Shown: positions 19,406-27,958 of the stretch, in pieces
Layout of the letters: each line of letters starts with the position of its first letter
How positions within the stretch are numbered: the stretch's first letter is position 1
Origin: JACPNO01 sp963825405
GTDB taxonomy: Bacteria > Acidobacteriota > Terriglobia > Bryobacterales > Bryobacteraceae
DNA length: 64,000 nucleotides
Reading direction: 5' to 3'
Assembly (NCBI GenBank): GCA_963825405.1
Contig: CAWGTB010000003.1
Span: 124,001 to 188,000 of the forward strand
Notes under the pieces: model-generated
Seen by the model: only the letters and a program-made list of their open reading frames with translations
What the model was told of the DNA's origin: nothing
Database searches by the model: none
Made by a program: the position numbers and the translations under genes

Positions 19406-19425
19406 GGTTACCGCAACCGGTAATC
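19406..19425. promoter_or_regulatory. Short palindrome upstream of phospholipase gene
   Basis: Inverted repeat with arms TTACCG (19408-19413) and CGGTAA (19418-19423) around four bases, plus one outer pairing base beyond a mismatch on each side. It lies 25-40 bp before the phospholipase ATG. It could be an operator or a small leader hairpin. No Pho box or other known element is recognised. Confidence 0.25.
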
Positions 19426-19447
19426 CAGAGAGAGGTGAACTCCCCTT

Positions 19448-21529
19448 ATGAGCACAGACCGCCGCACGTTCCTAAAGCTTCTGACTACCAGCGCAGCTTC
19501 GGGCGCCTTTCCCGCAAGCATCAGCCGCGCGCTCGCCATTCCGGCTAATAGCCGGACCGGCAGCATCAACGATGTCGAGCATATCGTCTTCATGATGCAA
19601 GAGAACCGTTCGTTCGATCATTACTTCGGAACACTGCGCGGGGTGCGCGGCTACGGCGATCCGCGAGCGGTCAAGCTGCCCTCTGGCAAGAGTGTCTGGC
19701 ATCAGCCGGACTCCAGCAATCCGGATGGCTACGTCCTGCCCTTCCATCCCGGCGCGCCCAATCTTGGTCTGCAGTTTCTGCAGGACCTGGCGCACGACTG
19801 GACTAGCACGCACGCGGCTTGGAACGACGGCAAGTACGACCAGTGGGTGCCGCAGAAAGGCACGACCACTATGGCGCATCTCACCCGCAGCGATATTCCC
19901 TTCCACTACGCTCTGGCCGATGCTTTCACCGTTTGCGATGCCTATCACTGCTCCTTGCTGGGGCCGACCGATCCGAACCGTTATCACATGTGGACCGGCT
20001 GGGTTGGCAACGATGGCAGCGGCGGCGGCCCGGTTATTGACAATGCCGAAGCCGGATACGGCTGGTCGACTTATCCCGAGTTGCTGCAGCATGCAGGTAT
20101 CTCCTGGAAGGTCTATCAGGACATTGGCGACGGTCTCGACGCCGCCGACTTCTGGGGCTGGACCGGCGAAGCCCCCTACCTCGGCAACTACGGGGACAAT
20201 TCGCTGCTTTACTTCTTTCAGTATCAGAATGCGCCCGATAACAGCGCGCTCGCGCAGAAAGCCAGAACCGGAACCAACATCAAGAAGAGCGGAGGGCTTT
20301 TCGACATCTTCCGCCAGGACGTGCTCGCCAACCAACTGCCGCAGGTCTCGTGGATAGTCGCGCCCGAGGCTTATACGGAGCATCCGAACTGGCCCGCGAA
20401 CTACGGCGCATGGTACGTCTCGCAGGTGCTTGACGCGTTGACCGCCAACCCCGAAGTCTGGAGCAAGACGACCTTTTTCCTGATGTACGACGAAAACGAC
20501 GGCTTCTTCGACCACGTCGTACCTGCCACGCCACCGCAGTTGCGAGCGGAAGGAATCTCGACAGTCAGCACAACCAATGAACTATTTGCCGGCGACTCCA
20601 CGTACCCTCCTGGACCGTACGGCCTGGGCGTGCGTGTGCCGATGATCGTGATCTCGCCGTGGAGCAAAGGTGGCTGGGTGAACTCCGAGGTCTTCGACCA
20701 CACCTCGCTCATCCAGTTCATTGAGCGCCGCTTCGGCAATCAACATCCGTATCTTACGGAGTCGAACATTACGCAGTGGCGCCGCGCGGTCACCGGCGAT
20801 CTTACGTCGGCCTTCAATTTCTCCTCGCCCAACAACGCCAAGGTTGCGCTTCCCAGCACCATCGCCTACCTTCCACCAGACAATGACCGTCATCCCGATT
20901 ACATTCCCGCTCCGCCGGCCGTCCAGGCGCTGCCGGCGCAGGAACCGGGTACACGCCCTGCCCGTGCGCTGCCGTACACGCTGTATGTCGATGGCGAAGT
21001 CAACGTTTCGCAAGATACCGTGCAGCTTCACTTCCGCAATCCAGGCAAGGCTGCCGCGGTGTTTCATGTACGCTCCGGCGACGGCCTTACCGGGCCATGG
21101 ACATATACCGTCGGCGCTGGCGATCAGACTTCCGACACATTTGGCGCCAGAGGCAATACATCCTACGATCTTTCCGTCTTCGGCCCCAACGGTTTTCTGC
21201 GCGCGTTCGCCGGCGGTCTTGCGAACGGAAGCGCCAACCTCACGGTGAAGACCTTTTACGATACGGATTCCGAAAGCATCGTACTCATCATCCACAACCA
21301 GAGCGCAAGCGCTCAGAAACTGAGCATTGCCGACGCCTACTCCGGCAAGACAACCAAGCACCAGCTCCATCCGCAAGACACCTTCACGTTCTCCAGCCAG
21401 CTGCAAAAATCTTACGGTTGGTACGATTTCACTATTGAGGTCGATTCCGATGCCAGCTTCCGGCGCCAGCTTGCGGGACACCTGGAAACCGGAAAAGACA
21501 GTATGACCGATCCGGCAATCGGCACGTAG
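19448..21529 (+). CDS. Phosphocholine-specific phospholipase C, Tat-exported
   Basis: Protein of 693 residues of the PlcH/PlcN-type bacterial phospholipase C family (phosphoesterase superfamily), which cleaves phosphatidylcholine and related lipids to diacylglycerol and phosphocholine. A twin-arginine signal (DRRTFLKLL) precedes the catalytic domain (about 40-460). Family hallmarks are VFMMQENRSFDHYFG near the N-terminus, SLLGPTDPNR, YDENDGFFDHV and SPWSKGG. The C-terminal third contains two small beta domains of unknown function (DUF756 type), also typical. An AGAGAGG lies about 13 bp before the ATG, a little far for a ribosome-binding site. Secreted enzymes of this kind harvest phosphate, choline and fatty acids. 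A hairpin follows the stop. Confidence 0.9.
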   Translation: MSTDRRTFLKLLTTSAASGAFPASISRALAIPANSRTGSINDVEHIVFMMQENRSFDHYFGTLRGVRGYGDPRAVKLPSGKSVWHQPDSSNPDGYVLPFHPGAPNLGLQFLQDLAHDWTSTHAAWNDGKYDQWVPQKGTTTMAHLTRSDIPFHYALADAFTVCDAYHCSLLGPTDPNRYHMWTGWVGNDGSGGGPVIDNAEAGYGWSTYPELLQHAGISWKVYQDIGDGLDAADFWGWTGEAPYLGNYGDNSLLYFFQYQNAPDNSALAQKARTGTNIKKSGGLFDIFRQDVLANQLPQVSWIVAPEAYTEHPNWPANYGAWYVSQVLDALTANPEVWSKTTFFLMYDENDGFFDHVVPATPPQLRAEGISTVSTTNELFAGDSTYPPGPYGLGVRVPMIVISPWSKGGWVNSEVFDHTSLIQFIERRFGNQHPYLTESNITQWRRAVTGDLTSAFNFSSPNNAKVALPSTIAYLPPDNDRHPDYIPAPPAVQALPAQEPGTRPARALPYTLYVDGEVNVSQDTVQLHFRNPGKAAAVFHVRSGDGLTGPWTYTVGAGDQTSDTFGARGNTSYDLSVFGPNGFLRAFAGGLANGSANLTVKTFYDTDSESIVLIIHNQSASAQKLSIADAYSGKTTKHQLHPQDTFTFSSQLQKSYGWYDFTIEVDSDASFRRQLAGHLETGKDSMTDPAIGT

Positions 21530-21551
21530 TCGCCTATCCTTCGCCAAAGCT

Positions 21552-21586
21552 CGCTTGAGGGTCGTGCCGGTGAGGGCCCTCAAGCG
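21552..21586 (+). terminator. Hairpin after the phospholipase gene
   Basis: Perfect 10-bp inverted repeat (CGCTTGAGGG and CCCTCAAGCG) with a 15-nt loop, 23 bp after the phospholipase stop and 39 bp before the cytochrome gene. No T run follows, so it is a weak candidate for an intrinsic terminator. Confidence 0.4.
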
Positions 21587-21624
21587 CGGATGGAGTGATA
21601 CACTGATTCGCGGGCAAATCCGCG

Positions 21625-22389
21625 ATGCGATACTTCCTCATTCTGTTCGCAGCCCTGGCCCTGAGCCAGGAGCCTCTGGTGAAGAATCCGCACACGGATC
21701 CGGCAGACGTAGCCGCTGGGGCCAAAATTTTCCGTTCTCACTGCGCGGAATGCCACGGGCGCCAGGGCGAGGGCGATCGTGGCCCCAAACTGACCACCGG
21801 CGTGTTCTTCCACGGCAGTACGGACCCCGACCTGTTCACCAACATTTCCAACGGAATCCCGGGCACAATCATGCCTAGCATCTTCTTCTCGCCGGATCAG
21901 GTCTGGCAGATCGTGGCCTACGTGCGCTCGCTGAGCGAGACTCGCAGCACCAGTAAGCCGGCAGGTGACCTTGCGCGGGGCAGGAAGCTTTTTCACGAAC
22001 AGGGCTGCGTTGGCTGCCATTTGGTTCGAGGAGAAGGAAGCGTTCGCGGGCCTGATTTATCACTGATCGGGTCGCAGCGCTCTCCTGAACACCTGCGGTT
22101 GGCGATTCTCGATCCCAATGCTCAGGTGCAGCGTGAATTTTGGGTGGCCAAGGTCACGTATGAAAATGGCACCGAGTACTCCGGCTTTTTGATCAACGAA
22201 GATTCTTACGCCGTGCAGATCCTGGACTTCGCGCGCGGCCTGCTGTCGCTCTCCAAACATGATTTCCGGAAATTCGAAATCAGCAAATCTTCGCTGATGC
22301 CCTCCTATCAGGGGAGGCTGAGCCCCGCCGAGGTCGATGATCTGGTGGCGTACCTTTGGTCGCTTCAGCCTCTGGTGGCGGCGCAATGA
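21625..22389 (+). CDS. Diheme cytochrome c, partner of PQQ dehydrogenase
   Basis: Periplasmic electron carrier of 254 residues. A short signal peptide (about 1-14) is followed by two class-I cytochrome c domains with haem motifs CAECH (Cys40, Cys43, His44) and CVGCH (Cys128, Cys131, His132). The first domain has the axial-Met-type loop around GTIMPSIFFSPDQ; a later MPSYQGRLSPAEVDDLVAYL belongs to the second. The gene overlaps the following PQQ-dehydrogenase gene by four bases (ATGA), strong evidence that this is the electron acceptor of that enzyme, feeding a terminal oxidase. Confidence 0.88.
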   Translation: MRYFLILFAALALSQEPLVKNPHTDPADVAAGAKIFRSHCAECHGRQGEGDRGPKLTTGVFFHGSTDPDLFTNISNGIPGTIMPSIFFSPDQVWQIVAYVRSLSETRSTSKPAGDLARGRKLFHEQGCVGCHLVRGEGSVRGPDLSLIGSQRSPEHLRLAILDPNAQVQREFWVAKVTYENGTEYSGFLINEDSYAVQILDFARGLLSLSKHDFRKFEISKSSLMPSYQGRLSPAEVDDLVAYLWSLQPLVAAQ

Positions 22390-24017
22390 GAGGCCTAATG
22401 TCCACGAAGTTTCTGATTCTGATTCTTTGCCTGGCGGCGGGCCCGGTCCATGCTCAGGTGACCTACGAGCGCATATTAAAGGCCGAATCCGAGCCGCAGA
22501 ACTGGCTCACATACTCGGGCTCCTACAAAAGCTGGCGATACAGCCGCCTGGAGCAAATCAACCGGCAGAACGTACAGAATTTGAAACTGGCGTGGGTGTA
22601 TCAGATGCCGATCACGCACCGCTTCGAGACCACGCCCATCGTGGTGGATGGCGTGATGTACCTGAGTGAGCCGCCTTCAAACGTCGTTGCGCTGGACGCA
22701 GCCACGGGTCGCCAGTTCTGGCGCTACCGGCGAAGCCTGCCTACCAAGATCAACGTCTGCTGCGGCCAGGTGAACCGAGGAGTGGCCGTGCTGGGCGACC
22801 GCGTTTTCGTCGGCACAGTCGACGCACATTTGGTGGCCTTGCATGCCAAGACGGGCGCTGTGCTGTGGGACGTTGAAGTTGCGGACAACCGCACCGGCCA
22901 TGCGATCACGTCAGCGCCGCTAGTCGTGAAAGATATGGTGATCACGGGAATTGCGGGCGGCGAGTACGGCATCCGTGGCTTTGTCGACGCCTACGATGCT
23001 GCCACTGGCAAGCGCCGCTGGCGGTTCTGGACAATTCCGGCGCCTGGCGAGCCAGGCTCTGAAACCTGGAGCGGGGATGCCTGGAAGCACGGCGGCGGGC
23101 CCACCTGGGTAACGGGTTCTTACGATGTCGAGCAGAATCTGATCATCTGGGGCACCGGCAATCCCTCACCGGATTGGAATGGCGATGTGCGCAAGGGCGA
23201 CAATCTCTATTCCGATTCGGCCATGGCCCTAGATGCCGACACCGGAAAGCTCAAGTGGCATTTCCAGATGGTTCCACACGACGTGCATGATTGGGATTCC
23301 GTGCAGGTGCCGGTACTCGTGGATTCGGAATGGCAGGGCAAAGCTCGCAAACTGATTTACTGGGCGCATCGCAGTGGTTTCTATTACGTGCTGGATCGCC
23401 AGACCGGCGAGTTTCTTCTCGGCAAACCGTTCGCCACGCAGACCTGGGCCAAAGGACTGGACGAGAAGGGAAGGCCGATTCGCAATCCGGGCATCGATCC
23501 CACGGAAGAAGGCGTGTACGTGTGGCCGGGCGTGCAAGGCGCCACGAACTGGTATTCGCCTTCGTACAATCCGCTGACAGGTTTGTTTTATCTCACCGCC
23601 TGGGAGAACAAAGGCTTCTACCGCAAAGGGGAAGTCGAGTACATTGCGGGGAATCGCTACATTGGCAGCGCTCCGAAAATCGATCTCGATGACGACCCCG
23701 GCTTCGGCGCTATCCGCGCGCTCGATCCCAAGACCGGCGACAAAGCCTGGGAATACAAGCTCCACAACAAGCCCTGGGCCGGCGTGCTTTCCACGGCCGG
23801 AAAGCTGGTTTTCGGTGGGAGCGGTGGCTGGTTCAATCGCGACCGGCAGGAAGCGGAAGGTTACTTCTTCGCGCTCGACGCGGAAACCGGCCGGGAACTC
23901 TGGCGCATTAATTTGGGCGGCGACATGTCCAGCAGCGCCATCACTTATTCAGTGAACGGCAAACAGATGGTAACGATGCCGGCCGGCAGCGGGCTGTTCG
24001 CCTTCGAATTGCCCTAA
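22386..24017 (+). CDS. PQQ-dependent alcohol-dehydrogenase-type quinoprotein
   Basis: Periplasmic quinoprotein of about 543 residues that should oxidise an alcohol or sugar using pyrroloquinoline quinone and a metal. The start at 22386 is chosen for its ATGA overlap with the cytochrome gene; an in-frame ATG at 22398 is also possible. After a signal peptide (ending GPVHAQ) come the tryptophan-docking propeller repeats (VALDAATGRQFWRYR, YDAATGKRRWRFW, LDADTGKLKWHFQ, LDAETGRELWRIN). The vicinal Cys pair that stacks on PQQ is in NVCCGQVN, and the metal/catalytic region is in WGTGNPSPDW and KGDNLYSDS. No C-terminal haem domain is fused; the upstream diheme cytochrome supplies it. No pqq biosynthesis genes lie in the window. 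Confidence 0.9.
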   Translation: MRGLMSTKFLILILCLAAGPVHAQVTYERILKAESEPQNWLTYSGSYKSWRYSRLEQINRQNVQNLKLAWVYQMPITHRFETTPIVVDGVMYLSEPPSNVVALDAATGRQFWRYRRSLPTKINVCCGQVNRGVAVLGDRVFVGTVDAHLVALHAKTGAVLWDVEVADNRTGHAITSAPLVVKDMVITGIAGGEYGIRGFVDAYDAATGKRRWRFWTIPAPGEPGSETWSGDAWKHGGGPTWVTGSYDVEQNLIIWGTGNPSPDWNGDVRKGDNLYSDSAMALDADTGKLKWHFQMVPHDVHDWDSVQVPVLVDSEWQGKARKLIYWAHRSGFYYVLDRQTGEFLLGKPFATQTWAKGLDEKGRPIRNPGIDPTEEGVYVWPGVQGATNWYSPSYNPLTGLFYLTAWENKGFYRKGEVEYIAGNRYIGSAPKIDLDDDPGFGAIRALDPKTGDKAWEYKLHNKPWAGVLSTAGKLVFGGSGGWFNRDRQEAEGYFFALDAETGRELWRINLGGDMSSSAITYSVNGKQMVTMPAGSGLFAFELP

Positions 24018-24701
24018 TCAGAGTGGCTTCAAGCGGATGTTCTTGAACCAGCAATCGGCTCCGTGATCCTGTAAGCCGAAATAACCCACTCGCGGATGAT
24101 ATTTGTAGGCGAAACCAAACTTGTGTTTTGTCCCGTCGGGGCGAGTGTAGGGTTTGGTGAACTGATCCAGGTCGACGTGATTGACGTGCTCGTCATTGAG
24201 CACGACGTCGATAATGTTCCGGTCGCACTTGATCTCGATGTGGTTCCATTGTCCAACCGCCTTCATGGCGTTCTTCGTCGGCTTGGATAGATCGTAGATG
24301 GCGCCGGTGTCGTAGTAGCCTGCTTCCGAGCTGTCCAGAATCTGCACTTCGATCCCGTTGTAGCCGACGTCCCAACCTGGATAGGCGCGCAACGGCGAAG
24401 TTCGCAAAAAGATTCCGCTGTTGCAATGCGCGCTGATTTTGAAATCCAGGGCCACGATGAAGTTCTCCCACTGCTGCTCGTGGACCATCATGTAGGCGCC
24501 CGCTCCGTGCGGATTGATGCTGCCGTCTTCCACCGGCTTTTTGCTGAGTTGCCAGTCGCTGGTCATCCAGTTGTTCAGCGTCTTGCCATCGAAGAGCAGG
24601 AACCATCCTTCTTTGCTTTGCGCGGGCGTCAACTCGTTGTCCGCCGCGCTCGCGGCACAGCAGAAGGCAGCCATCATCAAAACGAGTACGCGGGTTTTCA
24701 T
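24018..24701 (-). CDS. DUF1080 (3-keto-disaccharide hydrolase-like) secreted protein
   Basis: Secreted protein of 227 residues with a concanavalin-like beta-sandwich fold, Pfam family DUF1080, members of which hydrolyse 3-keto-glycosides. The ATG at 24701 starts a good signal peptide ending CCAASAAD; the ORF extends upstream without a better start. Family landmarks are GWFLLFDGKTLNNWM, the central FIVALDFKISAHCNSGIFLR and YNGIEVQILDS, and the C-terminal VGYFGLQDHG and WFKNIRLK. It converges on the PQQ-dehydrogenase gene with no gap. It lies 34 bp after the corrinoid operon's last gene and may be read through from it, but its function looks unrelated. Confidence 0.85.
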   Translation of the reverse strand: MKTRVLVLMMAAFCCAASAADNELTPAQSKEGWFLLFDGKTLNNWMTSDWQLSKKPVEDGSINPHGAGAYMMVHEQQWENFIVALDFKISAHCNSGIFLRTSPLRAYPGWDVGYNGIEVQILDSSEAGYYDTGAIYDLSKPTKNAMKAVGQWNHIEIKCDRNIIDVVLNDEHVNHVDLDQFTKPYTRPDGTKHKFGFAYKYHPRVGYFGLQDHGADCWFKNIRLKPL

Positions 24702-24735
24702 GGCAATTATCATATGCCATCGACTCGACCGCGCA

Positions 24736-25005
24736 TTACAAGCTGCGGGTGTCCCAATCGGCTTCCAGTTCCTGGATGAGCGCGTCGAGAATTTCAGCAG
24801 GATCGCCAGGTCTTGCGAGTTTCGCCGTCCATTGCCATTGGTTGAGGTAATCGTCGGTGCCCGCAAGTCCCTGTTCCATGGCGATGCGATCGATTTCCAC
24901 CTGGAATCGGTCTGGCATCTGGCGGGCTAGCGGCCTGCCGCTTTCCGGGAACACCTTCACCTGAGCGGGGACGTTCTTCCAATACAGAACTTGATAGCGC
25001 GTCAC
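24736..25005 (-). CDS. Small protein resembling the PF13769 'virulence factor' family
   Basis: Protein of about 89 residues starting at a GTG that overlaps the stop of the preceding methyltransferase gene (GTGA), with GGGAGAG upstream. An ATG at 25050 in the same frame would lie well inside that gene. The pattern YQVLYWKNVPAQVKV, then SGRPLARQMPDRFQVEIDRIAM and a final DYLNQWQW resembles a small conserved family named for a virulence link but, as I recall, often encoded beside methyltetrahydrofolate:corrinoid methyltransferases. Molecular function is unknown. Translational coupling argues for a role in this methyl-transfer system. Confidence 0.65.
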   Translation of the reverse strand: MTRYQVLYWKNVPAQVKVFPESGRPLARQMPDRFQVEIDRIAMEQGLAGTDDYLNQWQWTAKLARPGDPAEILDALIQELEADWDTRSL

Positions 25006-26042
25006 GTTTGCAACTCTCCCTTGCGGTAAGCGCGCAAGAAGGTTTTGCAATTACGATCGCGCCCCAGGAGCACATCTTCCACCAGCCGGTATTGCGGATT
25101 CTGCGTGTCGATGGACATGATGCGGCGCACATCGGTGGCTACGGGATCGACGATGCCGCTATCTGCGCCTGCTGCAACAGCCAGGTTGATCCACGCATCG
25201 TTGAGAAGGCGGCGGCATGGCAGCCCGAATGAGACGTTGCTCAAGCCGCCGGTGATATGAATCTCCGGGCCATACTTCTGGCGAAGGCGCCGGATGGCTT
25301 CCAGGCAATGATTGCCGAAGCGGCTGTCGACTGCGATAGGAAACACCAGCGCATCGACGAAGATATCGCCCAAAGCGATCCCGTTCGCCACCGCGGCGTC
25401 CACCATTTGCGAGGCGTTGACAACGCGCTGCTCATCGTCCTCCGGCATGCCCTTCTGTCCAGCGGCGGTAACAATCACCGGAAGATTTTTGCTTTTGGCG
25501 AATTCCAATGCTTCGATCCGTTCGAGCGACGCGGAATTCAGCAGCGGCCGTCCTGCGCGGCCCTCGCAAGCTGCCAGCCCCGCTTCGATGATTTCCATGT
25601 TGGAGGAATCCACGCTGAGCGGCACCGGCGACATGGCTTCCACGGTTCGCACCAGCCAGCGGATGGCGTTTTTCTGATCCTCGGGGCGCAGCGAAATCTC
25701 ATCGACATTGAGATCCAGGAAATCCGCGCCGGCTTTCAACTGCCGGTTCACCAGCGCGCGGATGTATTCTATTCCCTCCGCGGCGGACGGTTCCTTACCG
25801 GCCATGGCTTCGAGCACGGCGATTTTGATGTGCTTGACGGAGCCTTCGTCGTAATCCTTGGTGCGCTTGATGTAATCGGGAATCACCAGATAGCGCGTCG
25901 ATCCGTCGGCCGCTGTGTAGCGCACGGCTTCGGAACCGTCCGGGGCGGTGGTAACGAGTTTTCCCTTGCGCAGGACCACGCGCGTGGTGTGAATATTTTC
26001 TCCGATGATGACGAACTGCTGATCGCGATTTTCCAGTTGCAC
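25002..26042 (-). CDS. Methyltetrahydrofolate:corrinoid methyltransferase (DHPS-like fold)
   Basis: Cytoplasmic enzyme of 346 residues with a pterin-binding TIM barrel like that of dihydropteroate synthase and AcsE/MtvA. It would move a methyl group between a corrinoid protein and tetrahydrofolate. Signatures are the early IIGENIHTTR strand, AGADFLDLNVDE, VPLSVDSSN, and the typical ITGGLSNVSFGLP, followed by an Asn-rich loop near NLAVAAGADSGIVDP. It has a slightly longer insertion after the first strand (residues of about 25-70) than the minimal enzymes. It lies two bases after the RACo-type gene and overlaps the small following gene. In this operon it probably returns methyl groups from the corrinoid protein to folate. 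Confidence 0.88.
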   Translation of the reverse strand: MQLENRDQQFVIIGENIHTTRVVLRKGKLVTTAPDGSEAVRYTAADGSTRYLVIPDYIKRTKDYDEGSVKHIKIAVLEAMAGKEPSAAEGIEYIRALVNRQLKAGADFLDLNVDEISLRPEDQKNAIRWLVRTVEAMSPVPLSVDSSNMEIIEAGLAACEGRAGRPLLNSASLERIEALEFAKSKNLPVIVTAAGQKGMPEDDEQRVVNASQMVDAAVANGIALGDIFVDALVFPIAVDSRFGNHCLEAIRRLRQKYGPEIHITGGLSNVSFGLPCRRLLNDAWINLAVAAGADSGIVDPVATDVRRIMSIDTQNPQYRLVEDVLLGRDRNCKTFLRAYRKGELQT

Positions 26043-26044
26043 GG

Positions 26045-27694
26045 TTATGAATTCCCCTGAATGGTTGCCGACGGAACCAGTTCTTTCGGCATCGGTTTGA
26101 ACTGGCAGCCTTCCACGAAGACCTCAAAAAAATCTGGCGTTGTCTCCAATTCCACGTGCTCAATAGTTTTTACGAGGCGCTCAATCGACTGCCTCTTGCG
26201 CCGCGAAAGCAGCATCTCGCGGGCTCCCTGAACAGATGCGTTGCCGATCTTCACGATGCGATCTTCGGGCACGGGAGCGAGAAAGCCGATTTCGATTGCA
26301 TTGCGGATATCGATGTAGTTGGCGAATCCGCCGGCCAGATAAAGTTTCGTGACGTCGGCGGGGCTGATGCCATACTTGCGCAGTACGATGAATTGCCCGC
26401 AGTAATTGGCTGCTTTGGCTTGCGCCAGGTTGCTGGCGTCTTCCCGGGAAAGCGTGATTCCGCACTCGGGCGCCACTAGGATCTCGCGGGCCTTGTCGCG
26501 GAACACGCCTTTGGGAGTCATGCGCTCGTGGCGGCGAAGCTCGGCGAGAAGATCGATTAACCCGGATCCGCAGATACCCTGCGGCGGCACATCGCCGATG
26601 GTGCGGTACTCGATGTGGTCTCCCTCGATGCGGATGGATTCGATGGCGCCATCGCAGCCGGTCATTCCGTATTTCATCAGGCCGCCCTCAAAAGCCGGAC
26701 CCGCCGGACAAGAGGCGGTCATCATTCGGCCGGCGTGCCCGACGACAACTTCCGTATTGGTTCCCACGTCCACCAGCATGACGATCTCGTGCTGAGACTC
26801 CATATCGATGGCCGCGAGCGCCGCTGCCGTGTCCGCGCCTACGTGGCTGGCAATCAGCGGCGCACCGAAAATCCGCGCCTGCGGGTGGGCCCAGATGCCG
26901 AGTTTGTGAGCTTTTTCCACTAGCGAAGTGGTCTGGCGTTCACCCGCCCGGTACTCGTGCTCGATTACGGATTTGTACGGACGCTGGCCGATCGATTGCA
27001 CATCCAGGTTGAAAAAGAGATCCCGCATGGTGGAATTTCCCGCCACCACGATTTCGTAGATCTCCTGCCGCGAGAACTGCAGTTCCCGGCACATTTGCTG
27101 CAGTTCATGATTGACGGCGGTGATGATGGCTTTATGCAGCTCGCCGCGGAACTTGCCGGAATCGTAGGAAATCCGGTTCATCACATCGCTGCCGCCGAAG
27201 CGCTGCGGATTGTCGAAGGACGATAGGCACAACCCGGCGCCGGTCTCGAGATCCACCAGTTCCACTACAACGGTTGTCGTGCCGAGATCGATAGCTACCC
27301 CGTAGAGATGCCCGCGATAGGTATCTATGCGCTCGCCATCGTAGAAAACGAAATCACCGACGCGCGTCACCAACGGATCGAGTTGGACTGGCTTTTCCGA
27401 AGTAGCGGTCAGGATCTGGGGACGCCGACGGAGCAGGGCAAACTCAACATCGCAATCGGTATTCTGGATCGCCGCCTGACAGGCCAACCGATAATCGCCG
27501 CGCAGAAACGATTCCGGCTCAGTGCGGGCGCATAGCGCCTCCATGCCGCGCTTCACCTCGACGACGCATTCGTGGCACTGCCCGGTCCGGCCGCAGGAAG
27601 TGGGTACCTGCACCGCGAGCTCGTCGGCGTAATCGAAAATAGTTTTGCCCGCGGCTAATTCGCGGGTGTCGCCGCCGTGGGAAATCAGCGCCAT
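26045..27694 (-). CDS. RACo-type ASKHA corrinoid-protein reactivator with [2Fe-2S] domain
   Basis: Reductive activator of 549 residues that returns oxidised Co(II) corrinoid proteins to active Co(I) at the cost of ATP. The N-terminal plant-type ferredoxin domain has its four cluster ligands at Cys34, Cys40, Cys43 (TSCGRTGQCHEC) and Cys72. After a linker, the actin-like ASKHA ATPase domain (about 130-500) shows the phosphate motifs YGVAIDLGTTTVVVEL, VAGNSTM and LVDVGTNTEVVVG. A conserved GSGLIDLLAEL and KLYLAGGFANYI lie near the C-terminus. This is the architecture of RACo/RamA-like DUF4445 proteins, full length and intact. Its presence shows that the neighbouring corrinoid protein cycles through Co(I). 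Confidence 0.9.
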   Translation of the reverse strand: MALISHGGDTRELAAGKTIFDYADELAVQVPTSCGRTGQCHECVVEVKRGMEALCARTEPESFLRGDYRLACQAAIQNTDCDVEFALLRRRPQILTATSEKPVQLDPLVTRVGDFVFYDGERIDTYRGHLYGVAIDLGTTTVVVELVDLETGAGLCLSSFDNPQRFGGSDVMNRISYDSGKFRGELHKAIITAVNHELQQMCRELQFSRQEIYEIVVAGNSTMRDLFFNLDVQSIGQRPYKSVIEHEYRAGERQTTSLVEKAHKLGIWAHPQARIFGAPLIASHVGADTAAALAAIDMESQHEIVMLVDVGTNTEVVVGHAGRMMTASCPAGPAFEGGLMKYGMTGCDGAIESIRIEGDHIEYRTIGDVPPQGICGSGLIDLLAELRRHERMTPKGVFRDKAREILVAPECGITLSREDASNLAQAKAANYCGQFIVLRKYGISPADVTKLYLAGGFANYIDIRNAIEIGFLAPVPEDRIVKIGNASVQGAREMLLSRRKRQSIERLVKTIEHVELETTPDFFEVFVEGCQFKPMPKELVPSATIQGNS

Positions 27695-27709
27695 GGAAAG
27701 CGATCGAGG

Positions 27710-27952
27710 CTAGGCCGTTTGCCAGGCCTTGCGGTAATCCAGCTTGTCGTCACTCGCGCAGATGGGCAGTTGACCCGGCGCCAGCGGCTTGCGCTTGTTC
27801 TGGCAGCCGAATTGCGCCGTGCACTGGTCAAGCCGGTTCTTGTAAGGGCAGCGCATGGTGGACAACTCGTCGGCATGGCGCACCATGCCTGCGAACAGTT
27901 CTGTGATTCGATCGAGGCGCTTGCGGTACTCTTCGGGATCGATCTTGCCCAT
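27710..27952 (-). CDS. Small Cys-containing protein in the corrinoid operon
   Basis: Protein of 80 residues: an N-terminal amphipathic helix (about 5-30) and a C-terminal part with four Cys in RCPYKNRLDQC, FGC and LPIC. The spacing could hold a zinc ion or an iron-sulfur cluster. I do not recognise a named family. It begins six bases after the corrinoid-protein gene and ends 15 bases before the RACo-type gene, so it is inside the operon. A role in metal or electron handling for the corrinoid protein is inference from position. Confidence 0.65.
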   Translation of the reverse strand: MGKIDPEEYRKRLDRITELFAGMVRHADELSTMRCPYKNRLDQCTAQFGCQNKRKPLAPGQLPICASDDKLDYRKAWQTA

Positions 27953-27958
27953 GGAATC

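Noticed and set aside
20582..21583. 333-codon minus-strand ORF opposite the phospholipase gene
   Set aside because: Shadow ORF with a translation lacking domain features.
25257..26060. 267-codon plus-strand ORF opposite the methyltetrahydrofolate methyltransferase
   Set aside because: The minus-strand gene is complete and overlaps its neighbours in operon style; the ORF is a shadow.
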